NCBI GenBank assembly: GCA_965231925.1
Contig: OZ246894.1
Span: 2,046,001-2,110,000, forward strand
Source: Poriferisodalis sp965231925
GTDB taxonomy: Bacteria > Actinomycetota > Acidimicrobiia > Acidimicrobiales > Poriferisodalaceae
Length of the DNA: 64,000 nt
Direction: 5' to 3'
The translations under genes and the position numbers were made by a program. A model generated the notes under the pieces. The model searched no databases. It worked only from the letters and a program-made list of their open reading frames with translations, and was not told the origin of the DNA. Below, one piece after another: positions 45,435 through 54,203 of this stretch; position 1 is the first letter of the stretch; each line of letters starts with the position of its first letter.

Positions 45435-45540
45435 GCAGGATCGGGCGCAGTCTCACCGCCGTGCGGTGAGCACCATCGGGCACAGTCTCACCGCCGTGCG
45501 GTGAGCACCATCGGGCACAGTCTGACCGCAGTACGTTGAG
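45417..45540. repeat. Tandem 35-bp hairpin repeats at the 3' end of the ammonia-lyase gene
   Basis: Three full units (45417-45451, 45452-45486, 45487-45521) and a decayed fourth. Each contains the stem CTCACCGC-NNN-GCGGTGAG. Units 2 and 3 are identical. The first unit contains the gene's TGA stop (45432-45434), so the terminator hairpin was copied together with the last codons. Confidence 0.8.
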
Positions 45541-45577
45541 CGACGACTCGGGACTCGCAATCAAGGAGATGCACGCA

Positions 45578-46354
45578 ATGCCGCTGGACCAAGCGAACTA
45601 CCAGGCGATGCTGATCGACAAGCGTGACAACGGCGTCGCCGTGGTCACGCTGAACCGTCCAGAGCGGCTCAATGCGATCAACGGGCAGATGCATCACGAG
45701 ATGGCGACGTTCACCCGTGATGCGCAGACCGACGACGACGTGAAGGTCGTCGTGCTCGCCGGCACAGGGCGTGCCTTCTGCGCCGGCGGCGACTTCAGCG
45801 ACACGGGCGGGCCGGCAGTCAGCTTCGAAGAGGGACGCCAGATCGTCGATCACCTGCTCGAGCTGCGCAAGCCGATCATCGCTGCGGTGCAGGGGTACGC
45901 CATGGGCCTCGGTGCCAACATCTCCCTGCTGTGCGACGTCGTCGTAGCGGGCCACAGCTCGGTATTCGCCGACACGCACGTCAACATGGGCATCGGTGCC
46001 GGCGACGGGGGCCAAGTCATCTGGCCGTTGCTCATGGGTGTGAACCGGGCGAAGTGGCACCTGATGACCGGCGAACGAGTCACCGGTCAAATGCTCTATG
46101 ACATGGGGCTCGTCAACTTCCTGGTCGACGACGATGCCATTCTCGATACTGCGCTCGAGAAGGCAGCGCAGCTCGCCGCAGGACCGCAGAAAGCCATCAG
46201 CGCCTCCAAGGTGCCGATCAACAACTGGATCCGGCAGATGTCAGCACAGATCCTGCCGCTGTCGCTCAGCCTCGAAGGCGAGACGTTCCACAGCAGCGAC
46301 GCCCGCGAGGCTCAAAGAGCGTTCGTGGAAAAGCGCGCCCCGAATTTCGACTAA
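45578..46354 (+). CDS. Enoyl-CoA hydratase/isomerase-family protein
   Basis: A 258-aa crotonase. The oxyanion-hole segments VVVLAGTGRAFCAGGDFSD and KPIIAAVQGYAMGLGANISLL are present. ATG 45578 has AAGGAG 9 bases upstream, after the repeat array. Substrate unknown. It sits between the ammonia-lyase and the ABC importer and may belong to either unit. Confidence 0.9.
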   Translation: MPLDQANYQAMLIDKRDNGVAVVTLNRPERLNAINGQMHHEMATFTRDAQTDDDVKVVVLAGTGRAFCAGGDFSDTGGPAVSFEEGRQIVDHLLELRKPIIAAVQGYAMGLGANISLLCDVVVAGHSSVFADTHVNMGIGAGDGGQVIWPLLMGVNRAKWHLMTGERVTGQMLYDMGLVNFLVDDDAILDTALEKAAQLAAGPQKAISASKVPINNWIRQMSAQILPLSLSLEGETFHSSDAREAQRAFVEKRAPNFD

Positions 46355-46397
46355 CCACTAACGAGGCACGAACTGCAGCGACGCAGAAAGGGGGGGC

Positions 46398-47546
46398 ATG
46401 GCGCTGGGATCTCTCACGGGCGACGACGACGGCTCGACTCCGGACGTCCCTGTCGGCCGGCTCGCCCGGCTGCTGCGCCCGTTCGTAGGCGTCGCCGTTC
46501 CGGCGTTTGCAGCAATCGCAGCGCTGATCGTGGGCGCAGTGATGCTGCTCACCTTCGGCGCGAACCCGCTTGTCGCCTACGGCGAACTCGTCACGGGCGC
46601 GTTCGGCAGTGCCGACAACCTCGCCGACACTGCGGTGCGGGCGATGCCGCTCGCACTGGTGGGCGTCGGCATCTGCATCGCTTTCCGCACCGACGTCATC
46701 AACATCGGCGGAGAGGGACAGATCATCCTGGGCGCCATCGCGGCCACCGTGACGTCGATGGCCTTCGACGACGTGCCGCGCGTCCTGCTGGTGCCGATGG
46801 TGATCATCGCCGGCGCGATCGGCGGCGGGTTCTGGGGCGCGATCCCCGGTGCGCTCAAGGCCTACGCAGGCGTCAACGAGATCCTCTCGACGATCATGAT
46901 GAACATCGTCGCGGCGCACCTGCTGAGCTTCCTGCTGCAGGACCTGCTCATCGAACCCGGCGCCATCAAGATCCAGCAGACCCGCCGCCTCAGCGAGAAC
47001 GCCGACCTGCCGCTGCTGCCCGGCGGAACCCGGCTCCACATCGGCGTGCTGATCGCCATCTTGGTGGCGGTGCTGGGTTACCTGCTGCTGTTCCGCAGCG
47101 CACTCGGCATGCGGCTGCGGTCGGTGGGCCATAACCCCGACGCTTCCCAGTACGCAGGCATGGCGGTGAAGAAAAGCATCACCCAGGCGCTCGCATTCAG
47201 CGGGGCCTGCTGCGGTATCGCCGGCGCAGTGCTGGTGTTCGGCAGCGAGTCCCATCGCTTGATCGGTGAGGGCGGCGCGGCAGCCTTCACCCAGAACGCC
47301 GGCTTCAACGGCATTGTGGCGGCGCTGTTCGGCGCGCTGCATCCGATCTTCACCGTGCCCGCCTCGTTCCTGTTCGGCGGCATGCTCACCGGCGGCAGCG
47401 ACATGCAACGAGCCACACAGGTTCCTGCGGCACTGGTGGTCTCGCTCAACGGGGTCGTGGTGGTGTTTGTGGTCGGCAGCCTGCGGTTGCGTGACCGGCT
47501 GCGCACTTGGGCGGGCGGGATCGCAAGCTACGGGGGCCGGGCGTGA
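46398..47546 (+). CDS. ABC transporter permease of BMP/nucleoside type, first
   Basis: A 382-aa integral membrane protein with about eight helices, the FRTDVINIGGEGQIILGAI motif of the branched-chain/BMP permease family, and a C-terminal half with GMRLRSVGHNPDASQYAGM. AAAGGGGGGG precedes ATG 46398. It pairs with the next permease (GTGA overlap) to form the channel of a nucleoside or purine importer. Confidence 0.92.
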   Translation: MALGSLTGDDDGSTPDVPVGRLARLLRPFVGVAVPAFAAIAALIVGAVMLLTFGANPLVAYGELVTGAFGSADNLADTAVRAMPLALVGVGICIAFRTDVINIGGEGQIILGAIAATVTSMAFDDVPRVLLVPMVIIAGAIGGGFWGAIPGALKAYAGVNEILSTIMMNIVAAHLLSFLLQDLLIEPGAIKIQQTRRLSENADLPLLPGGTRLHIGVLIAILVAVLGYLLLFRSALGMRLRSVGHNPDASQYAGMAVKKSITQALAFSGACCGIAGAVLVFGSESHRLIGEGGAAAFTQNAGFNGIVAALFGALHPIFTVPASFLFGGMLTGGSDMQRATQVPAALVVSLNGVVVVFVVGSLRLRDRLRTWAGGIASYGGRA

Positions 47547-48475
47547 GCGATTTCTTCACCGTCAGCGTGCTGGTCGCCACCCTGGCCTCGGGCATCCGGC
47601 TAGCAACGCCGTTCCTGCTGGCGTCGCTGGGCGAGACGATCGGCCAGCGCTCCGGCGTGCTGAACCTGGGCGTCGAAGGCGTGATGCTGATCGGCGCATA
47701 CGCGGCCTACATCACGGCGCTGCGCACCGGGAGCGTGACAGCGGGCGTCGTTGCAGCCATGGCCGCCGGTGCGGCGATGGGAGTGGTCTACGCGTTCATC
47801 ACCGTCGTGATGCACGCCACCCAGGGCATCAGCGGCATCGGCATCTTCCTCTTCGGACTGGGCTTCACCGACTTGCTGTTCCGACAGCAGGTCGGCACGC
47901 CGGTGCCCATCGACGGTCTGCGAGGCGTCGACCTCGGCTGGCTCTCGGAGCTTCCCGTGGTCGGCGAGCTGCTCTTCGGTCACAGCGTGCTGACCTATGT
48001 GGCGTTTGCTCTTGTGCCCGTGGTCTGGTTCGCAATGAACCGGACCACGTTCGGCCTCAACGTCCGCGCCGTCGGCGAGACACCCGAGGCGGCCGACACG
48101 CTGGGAGTGCGGGTCAATGTCGTGCGCACCCAAGCGATCATCATCGGCAACGTCATGGCCGGCCTGGCCGGCGGCACGCTGGCCCTCGACGTCGGCATCT
48201 TCCAGCAGAACCTGACGTCAGGGCAGGGCTTCATCGCCGTGGCGCTCGTGTACTTCGGCGCGTGGCGGTCCAGCGGCGTGATGGCGGGAGCGCTGCTGTT
48301 CGGCGTCGTGTCGTCGACGGTGCTGCAACTCAAGACGCTCGGCATCATCGAGGGCGCCTCGTCGACGATCGCCGCGATGGCACCGGCGATCCTGACCATC
48401 GTGGTGCTCGTGCTCGTCAGCCGGCGCATCGGTGCTCCCTCCGCGCTGACCGTGCCATTTGAACGCGACGGTTAG
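47543..48475 (+). CDS. ABC transporter permease of BMP/nucleoside type, second
   Basis: A 310-aa membrane protein with the paired motif IGQRSGVLNLGVEGVMLIGA and NVRAVGETPEAADTLGV. GTG 47543 overlaps the upstream stop. Same family as the YufQ/NupC-type subunits of BMP importers. Confidence 0.92.
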   Translation: MSDFFTVSVLVATLASGIRLATPFLLASLGETIGQRSGVLNLGVEGVMLIGAYAAYITALRTGSVTAGVVAAMAAGAAMGVVYAFITVVMHATQGISGIGIFLFGLGFTDLLFRQQVGTPVPIDGLRGVDLGWLSELPVVGELLFGHSVLTYVAFALVPVVWFAMNRTTFGLNVRAVGETPEAADTLGVRVNVVRTQAIIIGNVMAGLAGGTLALDVGIFQQNLTSGQGFIAVALVYFGAWRSSGVMAGALLFGVVSSTVLQLKTLGIIEGASSTIAAMAPAILTIVVLVLVSRRIGAPSALTVPFERDG

Positions 48476-48577
48476 ACACTGCGCCAAGCCGCACGCCTGA
48501 TCGTCGCCCCACCTGGTTTCGTTCCGTTCTGGTTCCGCACCATCGCAACGCCGCCGAAACACTCCCGGCACCCAAAG

Positions 48578-48614
48578 TTGACAGCGCACGACACAGTGGG
48601 TCATGAATATGACC
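48578..48614 (+). promoter_or_regulatory. Promoter/operator region of the BMP lipoprotein gene
   Basis: A perfect TTGACA lies at 48578-48583. The inverted repeat GGTCAT-GAAT-ATGACC follows at 48599-48614, where the -10 region would be. No strong -10 is seen at 17 bases. A repressor dimer site is likely; the half-site GGTCATGAA recurs at 49982-49990, before the ATPase gene. Confidence 0.5.
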
Positions 48615-48705
48615 TAGCATCGCTAGCGAGCTGGAGGGCCACACGCTTGTCGCGGATTGCCCGCGCAAACTCCGGCTGCCGCTCAACACCTTCTGGGAGG
48701 ATCTC

Positions 48706-49923
48706 ATGTCTGCACGTACCGCGCCATCCGGCGCACAGAAGCGGCGAAAGCGTCGCCTCTTGACGCCGCTGCTGGTGGGGCTCGCAGCGCTCGCCCTGCT
48801 GGCTGCCGCATGCGGAGATTCCGATGAGGCTGATTCGGACACCGATGTGACCGAATCCGGGACCGCTGCGACTGACGCTGGTGCCGTTGACGATGACATG
48901 GACGCTGGCGATGACATGGACGCTGGCGACGACATGGAAGCTGACGACCACGAGGAGCCCGACGGCGAAATGGACTCTGGCGACGACATGGAGTCCGACG
49001 GCGACATGGAAGCTGACGACGACATGGCGGCACCGCTGCGCATCGCGATCGTCGCACCGAGCGCGAGCAACGACCTCGCATTCACACAGAGCATGGTCGA
49101 CGCAGTGAACGCGATCGGCGAGACCCGTGAGATCGAGATTGCGGTGACTGACGGCACCTTCATCGTGGAGGAAGCGGCCGCAGCCATACGCGGCTATGCC
49201 GAGGACGGCTTCGACCTTGTGATCGCCCATGGCAGCCAATACGGCGGACCGCTCGGCGAGATCGCTCCGGACTTCCCTGACACTTCCTTTGCCTGGGGCA
49301 CCGCTGCGGACTTCATGGGCCATGCCAACGTCTTTGCCTACACGGTGCGTTCTGATGAAGGCGGCTACGTGTCGGGCACAGTCGCAGCACAGATCAGCGA
49401 GACAGGCGTCATCGGTGTCATCGGTCCGATCCCGGTGGGCGACGCGAAGCTCTATGTCGACGGTTTTGCTGCTGGCGTGGCAGCGACAGACTCGTCCATC
49501 ACGACCAACATCGTGTACACCGACTCGTTCAGCGATGTCGCATTGGCGGCTGAAGCCGCCGAGGCCCACATCTCCAACAATGCCGACGTGCTGACCGGTT
49601 CGGCGCAGATGGTTGTGGGAGCGACCGGTGTCGCCAACGAGCACGACGTGGCGTGGTTCGGCACACAAGCCAATCAGACTGCGCTCGGCGAGAGCATCGT
49701 GGTGGCTTCGCAGGTGTACCACTGGGAAGTGCTGCTTGCGGACATGATCGACAGGATCGATGCCGGCACGCTCGGCGGCGACGTCATGATCGCCACGCTC
49801 GCAAACGGCGGCCTCGAGATTGAGTTCAACGACGGCTACGGCCTTGACGCCGGGATCCAAGAGGCTGCGGAGGCAATCATCGCGGGCATCGCCGACGGCT
49901 CGATCTCGACGGGCATCGAGTAG
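48706..49923 (+). CDS. BMP-family substrate-binding lipoprotein
   Basis: A 405-aa lipoprotein. Signal peptide and lipobox LLAAAC (lipidated Cys 36). Residues 40-107 form an acidic Asp/Glu/Met/Gly linker built from 18-base repeats, then the basic-membrane-protein ligand-binding domain (PLRIAIVAPSASNDLAFTQS, GFDLVIAHGSQYGG, VIGPIPVGDAKLYVDGFAAG). BMP proteins bind nucleosides or purines. GGGAGG precedes the ATG. It serves the two permeases upstream and the ATPase downstream. Confidence 0.92.
   Translation: MSARTAPSGAQKRRKRRLLTPLLVGLAALALLAAACGDSDEADSDTDVTESGTAATDAGAVDDDMDAGDDMDAGDDMEADDHEEPDGEMDSGDDMESDGDMEADDDMAAPLRIAIVAPSASNDLAFTQSMVDAVNAIGETREIEIAVTDGTFIVEEAAAAIRGYAEDGFDLVIAHGSQYGGPLGEIAPDFPDTSFAWGTAADFMGHANVFAYTVRSDEGGYVSGTVAAQISETGVIGVIGPIPVGDAKLYVDGFAAGVAATDSSITTNIVYTDSFSDVALAAEAAEAHISNNADVLTGSAQMVVGATGVANEHDVAWFGTQANQTALGESIVVASQVYHWEVLLADMIDRIDAGTLGGDVMIATLANGGLEIEFNDGYGLDAGIQEAAEAIIAGIADGSISTGIE
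48892..48945 (+). repeat. 18-bp coding minisatellite in the BMP linker
   Basis: GATGACATGGACGCTGGC occurs twice in a row (48892, 48910) and a third time with changes (48928). More degenerate copies continue to about 49026. In-frame, encoding DDMDAG-type hexapeptides. Confidence 0.75.
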
Positions 49924-50005
49924 ACCCGCCTCTGCCGGCTGCGGGAGGTTGCGGGGTTGCACCAACGCGTGAAGCACTCGTGGTCATGAACTCCCAGCGC
50001 GCCAG

Positions 50006-51586
50006 ATGACTCAGCACTACGGCACGACGGCTGCCGGGGCCTCGACCGACGGTCGGGCCCCGGCTTTGCCGATGCTGGAAATGCGCGGCATCACCAAGCG
50101 TTTCCCGGGCGTCATCGCCAACGAGGACGTCGACCTCGTCGTGCAGCCCGGGCATGTGCACACGCTGCTGGGAGAGAACGGCGCCGGCAAGAGCACGCTC
50201 GTCAAGATCCTGTACGGGCTGTACCGCCAGGACGAGGGCACGGTCACGATCCAAGGCGAACAGATCGAGGTGACCTCGCCGGCCGATGCCATCAGTCACG
50301 GCATCGGCATGATTCACCAGCACTTCATGCTGGTGCCCACCCTGACGGTGGCAGAGAACGTGGCGCTTGGATTGCACGGGCGGCGCGGTCTCGCCGACAT
50401 GGGCCCGGTGCGCCGTCGGCTCATCGAGGTGTCCGAGCAGCACGGGTTGGCCATTGACCCGGACGCGTACATCTGGCAACTCGCGGTCGGCGAGCGTCAG
50501 CGGGCCGAGATCCTCAAGGCGCTCTACCGCGACGCTCGGATCCTGGTGCTCGACGAGCCCACAGCGGTGCTCACACCGCCTGAAGTCGTCGATCTGTTCG
50601 CCACGCTGCGGTCGCTGACCGATGAGGAGCGCGGTCTCATCTTCATCTCCCACAAGCTGGCCGAGGTGATGGAGATCTCCGATGAGATCACGGTCCTGCG
50701 TGACGGCCGGGTCGTGGGCCGCACCACACCGTCGGAGACGACCCGGGAGGGCCTGGCCTCGATGATGGTCGGCCGTGAAGTACGGCTCGGCCGGGATGTC
50801 CCGCCTCAGCCGACCGGTGACGACCTGTTGGTCGTCGACAGCCTGCACGTCGAGGGCGACCGGGGTAACGCAGCACTCGAGAACTTCTCGGTCAGCGTCT
50901 CCAGCGGCGAGATCGTGGGCATCGCCGGCGTCTCGGGCAACGGGCAGCGTGAGTTGGCCGAGGCGATCTTCGGTCTGCGGCCGATGAAATCCGGCAGGCT
51001 GGAGGTGCGCGGAAAACCGATCCCGACACCGGCGCCAAAGCAGGTGCGTCGGCGCGGCGTTGCGTTCGTCCCCGAAGAACGCATGCGGCATGGCGCGGTC
51101 GGTGAGCTCTCGGTGTCAGAGAACCTGATGCTGGTCGAGTACGAGCACCGGCCCTATGTGCGTGCCGGTTTGCTGCAGTTCCGGGCAATTGCGGAACGAT
51201 GCCGCGATCTGGTGCGTCGGTTCGCGGTCAAGACACCGTCGATCGCGACCCAGACGTCGCACCTGTCGGGCGGCAACATCCAGAAAGTGGTCATCGCCCG
51301 GGAGTTCAGTGCCGAAGCTGACGTGCTGATCGTGGCCCAGCCCACTCGCGGCATCGACATCGGCGCCGCCGAATACGTGCACGAGCGGCTGCTCGAGAAG
51401 CGGGCCGCCGGTGCGGCGATCCTGCTGATCACCGAGGATCTCGACGAGGCCATGCAGCTCTCGGATCGTGTGGTGGTGCTGTACGAAGGCCGGGCCATGT
51501 GCGATCTGCCTCGGGAGCAAGCCACCACCGATCGCGTCGGCTTGCTCATGACCGGTGTCAGTGAGGACGAAGCCGCAGCAGTCTGA
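50006..51586 (+). CDS. ABC transporter ATP-binding protein with two ABC domains, BMP importer
   Basis: A 526-aa tandem ATPase. The first domain has Walker A GENGAGKST, a Q-loop HQHFM, a degenerate signature LAVGERQR and Walker B ILVLDEPTAVL. The second has a Walker A lacking the Lys (GVSGNGQRE), intact LSGGNIQK and LIVAQPTRGIDIG. This asymmetry is normal for the nucleoside/ribose-type ATPases. It completes the importer whose order is permease, permease, binding protein, ATPase. Confidence 0.93.
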   Translation: MTQHYGTTAAGASTDGRAPALPMLEMRGITKRFPGVIANEDVDLVVQPGHVHTLLGENGAGKSTLVKILYGLYRQDEGTVTIQGEQIEVTSPADAISHGIGMIHQHFMLVPTLTVAENVALGLHGRRGLADMGPVRRRLIEVSEQHGLAIDPDAYIWQLAVGERQRAEILKALYRDARILVLDEPTAVLTPPEVVDLFATLRSLTDEERGLIFISHKLAEVMEISDEITVLRDGRVVGRTTPSETTREGLASMMVGREVRLGRDVPPQPTGDDLLVVDSLHVEGDRGNAALENFSVSVSSGEIVGIAGVSGNGQRELAEAIFGLRPMKSGRLEVRGKPIPTPAPKQVRRRGVAFVPEERMRHGAVGELSVSENLMLVEYEHRPYVRAGLLQFRAIAERCRDLVRRFAVKTPSIATQTSHLSGGNIQKVVIAREFSAEADVLIVAQPTRGIDIGAAEYVHERLLEKRAAGAAILLITEDLDEAMQLSDRVVVLYEGRAMCDLPREQATTDRVGLLMTGVSEDEAAAV

Positions 51587-51594
51587 GTTCGGGT

Positions 51595-51744
51595 TCAGCG
51601 AGAGGCGATGCGATAGCTGCCGTCGTCGGAGGCACGGATGCACGCTTCGGCCACCTGGCTCAGCACGGTCCGCTCAGCGCCCCGCACGAACGCTGTCTCG
51701 CCGACCCCGACGATGCACGACTGGTCCTTCAGGGCGTGCGTCAT
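51595..51744 (-). pseudogene. N-terminal stump of a thiolase / acetyl-CoA acetyltransferase
   Basis: A 49-codon frame starting at ATG 51744, 7 bases after the Rieske beta-subunit stop. It reads MTHALKDQSCIVGVGETAFV..., the typical start of thiolase-like lipid-transfer-type proteins (about 390 aa), then ends abruptly after ACIRASDDG. The rest of the gene is absent; the ABC ATPase stop is 8 bases beyond. A deletion junction is likely here. Confidence 0.72.
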
Positions 51745-51751
51745 GGCTCGT

Positions 51752-52273
51752 TCAGATGATGAACGACATGTTGGGCAGCGCGGAACTGGAGTTCACGAGA
51801 TCGATCTTCTTGCGGGCGATGCGCAGACCGTCGTCGGTGCGGCGAAGGCGATGGGTGGTGCGACCCACCCAGATGCGCATGTCGTTCGTTGCCTGCACGG
51901 CGTGCTCGTACAGCACGAAGTTGCTACCCACGTCGTACTCGTCGCCGCTGTTCCCATCACTGTCGCCACCTGGATGCACGGCGAGGATCTGGATGTTCGA
52001 GATGATCCGCCGCATCGGCGACTTCGGCACTTGCGAGTAACGCCGGCCGCTCATCAACTGCGTGATGCGTGTGGCGAGCCTGGTGCGGTTGTCGTTGAGA
52101 AAGCTCACACGGGAGCCGGGCTCGTAATCGCCGTCCCCGGAGGGCACCCAGTAGTGAATGTCGTCGGTGACCAGCTCGAGCCATTCGGGGTATCGGGATT
52201 CGTCCGCGAGCATCGCCTCGTGGTAGAGGAATTCTTCGATCTCGCGGCGTGTCGCCTCGTCGATGGCGGACAT
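51752..52273 (-). CDS. Aromatic-ring-hydroxylating dioxygenase beta subunit (copy 1)
   Basis: A 173-aa cone-fold small subunit: REIEEFLYHEAMLADESRYP, WLELVTDDIHYWVP, and the RLRRTDDGLRIARKKIDLVN C-terminus. It stabilises the alpha subunit from the adjacent gene. Paralogous to 53700-54194. Confidence 0.92.
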   Translation of the reverse strand: MSAIDEATRREIEEFLYHEAMLADESRYPEWLELVTDDIHYWVPSGDGDYEPGSRVSFLNDNRTRLATRITQLMSGRRYSQVPKSPMRRIISNIQILAVHPGGDSDGNSGDEYDVGSNFVLYEHAVQATNDMRIWVGRTTHRLRRTDDGLRIARKKIDLVNSSSALPNMSFII

Positions 52274-52282
52274 TGCTGCAGT

Positions 52283-53626
52283 TCAGCCCTGGCTGTTGCC
52301 CGACGACCCGTTGGGGGAGGCTGTGACCGCCTCGCCGATCCTCGACATCACGTGTCGATAGTGGTGCCAGAAGCCTCGGCTGGTCGTCTCGTCGGTGATG
52401 TCGCTCCAGCGCTGCCCGTCTGACTGCCGTTCGCGTTCGATGCCTCGGCGGAGGTCGACCCATGCGTGTTGATCGGTCGGATTGGTGTCGAAGGCACGGT
52501 GCATGCGCTCGGCAATGACGACGTCTTCGGGGAGGAAGAACGAGGCCGGGCCCATCGCCGCCTCGGATTGCAGGATCACGCGCCGGTTGAACCCCGGGTC
52601 GGAGCTCTCCACCAGCAGCGGGGTGTGATAGTGCTCGGTGAGCCCGGGTGCGAGCGGGTCGATGCGGGCAATGTTCATCTCGCCCAGGAACAGGTTCGGG
52701 AACACGAAGGCGTGCGGCGGCCCGTCCCACATGATCTGTTTCGCCTTGTCGTCGCCGTAGGCGGCTTCGAGGTCGTCGCAGTAGGCGTTGACCTTGCTCC
52801 GGGTTGCCCCCAGCCAGGCCAGCTCGGTGGTGTAGCTGGCCCGGAAGTCGAGCTCGACGTGACCGCCGCCGTAGTCACGAGCCACCGAGGAGGTCTCGCC
52901 CTCGCCTCCGAGGATGACGTCCTCGTACTGGCTGCCGGCCAGCAGCGACGCCGTCAGCGACTCGTGGGCGAAGATGATGTGGTAGCCGTCATTGTCGCTC
53001 TCGGGCCACATCTTCCAGTTCGAATCGGCCCGCTGGCCGAGCCAGCCGCCGTTGAGTTGCAGCCGTCCGGTGGGCGACATGTCCGCGGCACGGTCGATGA
53101 GATCGCTGCCTCCAGGGCCGAGGTGCTCGCTGAGCGGCACCGCAGTGCCGCTCTGGTTTGCGAACACGAAACCGCGGTAGACGTCGACTTGGCCGGGCTG
53201 GTCGAGCCGCACGTCAGGTTTTCCGTTCTGGAATCCCTTCGGGAAGGGGGCGCCGAGCAGTGTCCCGTCGAGGTCGTAGGTCCAGGCGTGGTAGGGGCAG
53301 CGGAAGTTGCGGCTGTTGCCCTCGGTTTGCGGGCACAGCGTGGTGCCCCGGTGAGCGCAGCGGTTCGCAACCACGCTGATCTCGCCGTCGTGGGTGCGGG
53401 CCATGAGCACGTTCTCGGCGCCGAGCCGCCGAGCGACCCAGTCGCCGGCGTCGGGAATCTCCGATTCGTGGCCCACGAACACCCAGCCGTCGGTGAAGAT
53501 GCGCTTCATCTCGTCGGCGAACACGGCCGGGTCCGAGTACAGGCTTCCGTGCACGCGGTAGTCCTGCACCAGATGCGTGTAGTCCCTGCCGGTGCCGACG
53601 GTCGAGGATTCGGCGGCCAACTCCAT
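52283..53626 (-). CDS. Rieske aromatic-ring-hydroxylating dioxygenase alpha subunit (copy 1)
   Basis: A 447-aa catalytic subunit. The Rieske centre is CAHRGTT...CPYHAWTYDLDG, the mononuclear iron site has DNDGYHIIFAHES (Asp bridge and two His). It adds O2 to an aromatic or alicyclic ring with electrons from a ferredoxin/reductase not found here. It lies 9 bases upstream of its beta subunit and 73 bases downstream of the second alpha/beta pair. Confidence 0.93.
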   Translation of the reverse strand: MELAAESSTVGTGRDYTHLVQDYRVHGSLYSDPAVFADEMKRIFTDGWVFVGHESEIPDAGDWVARRLGAENVLMARTHDGEISVVANRCAHRGTTLCPQTEGNSRNFRCPYHAWTYDLDGTLLGAPFPKGFQNGKPDVRLDQPGQVDVYRGFVFANQSGTAVPLSEHLGPGGSDLIDRAADMSPTGRLQLNGGWLGQRADSNWKMWPESDNDGYHIIFAHESLTASLLAGSQYEDVILGGEGETSSVARDYGGGHVELDFRASYTTELAWLGATRSKVNAYCDDLEAAYGDDKAKQIMWDGPPHAFVFPNLFLGEMNIARIDPLAPGLTEHYHTPLLVESSDPGFNRRVILQSEAAMGPASFFLPEDVVIAERMHRAFDTNPTDQHAWVDLRRGIERERQSDGQRWSDITDETTSRGFWHHYRHVMSRIGEAVTASPNGSSGNSQG

Positions 53627-53699
53627 CGCAGTCGAGACTACTCCTCGGCCTCGATTTGCATCAGGGGCCCCGCCGGCTGGGCTTGCTGCGACAGCGTGG

Positions 53700-54194
53700 C
53701 TAGATGATGAAGGGCAGGTTCGGCAGCGGCGAAGTGGAGTTCACGAGTTCCACCTTCTTGGCGGCCATGCGCAGGCCGTCGGGCGTGCGCCGCAAGCGAT
53801 GTGTCGCCCGTCCCGCCCACAGGCGCAGATGCCCGGTCGCCTGGACTGCGTGCTCGTAGAGCACGAAGTTGCTGCCGACGTCGTACTCGTCGCCGTCGGC
53901 GCTCAGGATCTCGATGTTCGACACGACCCGGCGCATGGACGACGGAGGGTCCTGTGCGTGATGGACGCCGGTTGCGAGCTGGCGGATGCGGGTGCCCAGG
54001 CGGGCCCGGTTGTCGTTGATGTAGCTGACTCGGGTGCCGGGTTCGTAGTCGCCGGGACCGAACGGCACCCAGTAGTGCATGTCGTCGGTGACCAATGCTT
54101 CCCACTCGTCATAGCGGGACTCGTCCGCGAGCCGGGCTTCGAGGTACACGAATGCCTCGATGTCACGGCGCGTCGGCTCGTCGACGGTCGCCAC
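53700..54194 (-). CDS. Aromatic-ring-hydroxylating dioxygenase beta subunit (copy 2)
   Basis: A 164-aa paralogue of the copy-1 beta subunit with the same blocks: YLEARLADESRYDEWEALVT, DDMHYWVPFGPGDYEPGTR, LRRTPDGLRMAAKKVELVNS. Nearly the same C-terminus (LPNLPFII versus LPNMSFII). Confidence 0.92.
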   Translation of the reverse strand: MATVDEPTRRDIEAFVYLEARLADESRYDEWEALVTDDMHYWVPFGPGDYEPGTRVSYINDNRARLGTRIRQLATGVHHAQDPPSSMRRVVSNIEILSADGDEYDVGSNFVLYEHAVQATGHLRLWAGRATHRLRRTPDGLRMAAKKVELVNSTSPLPNLPFII

Positions 54195-54203
54195 GGCGAC
54201 TGC

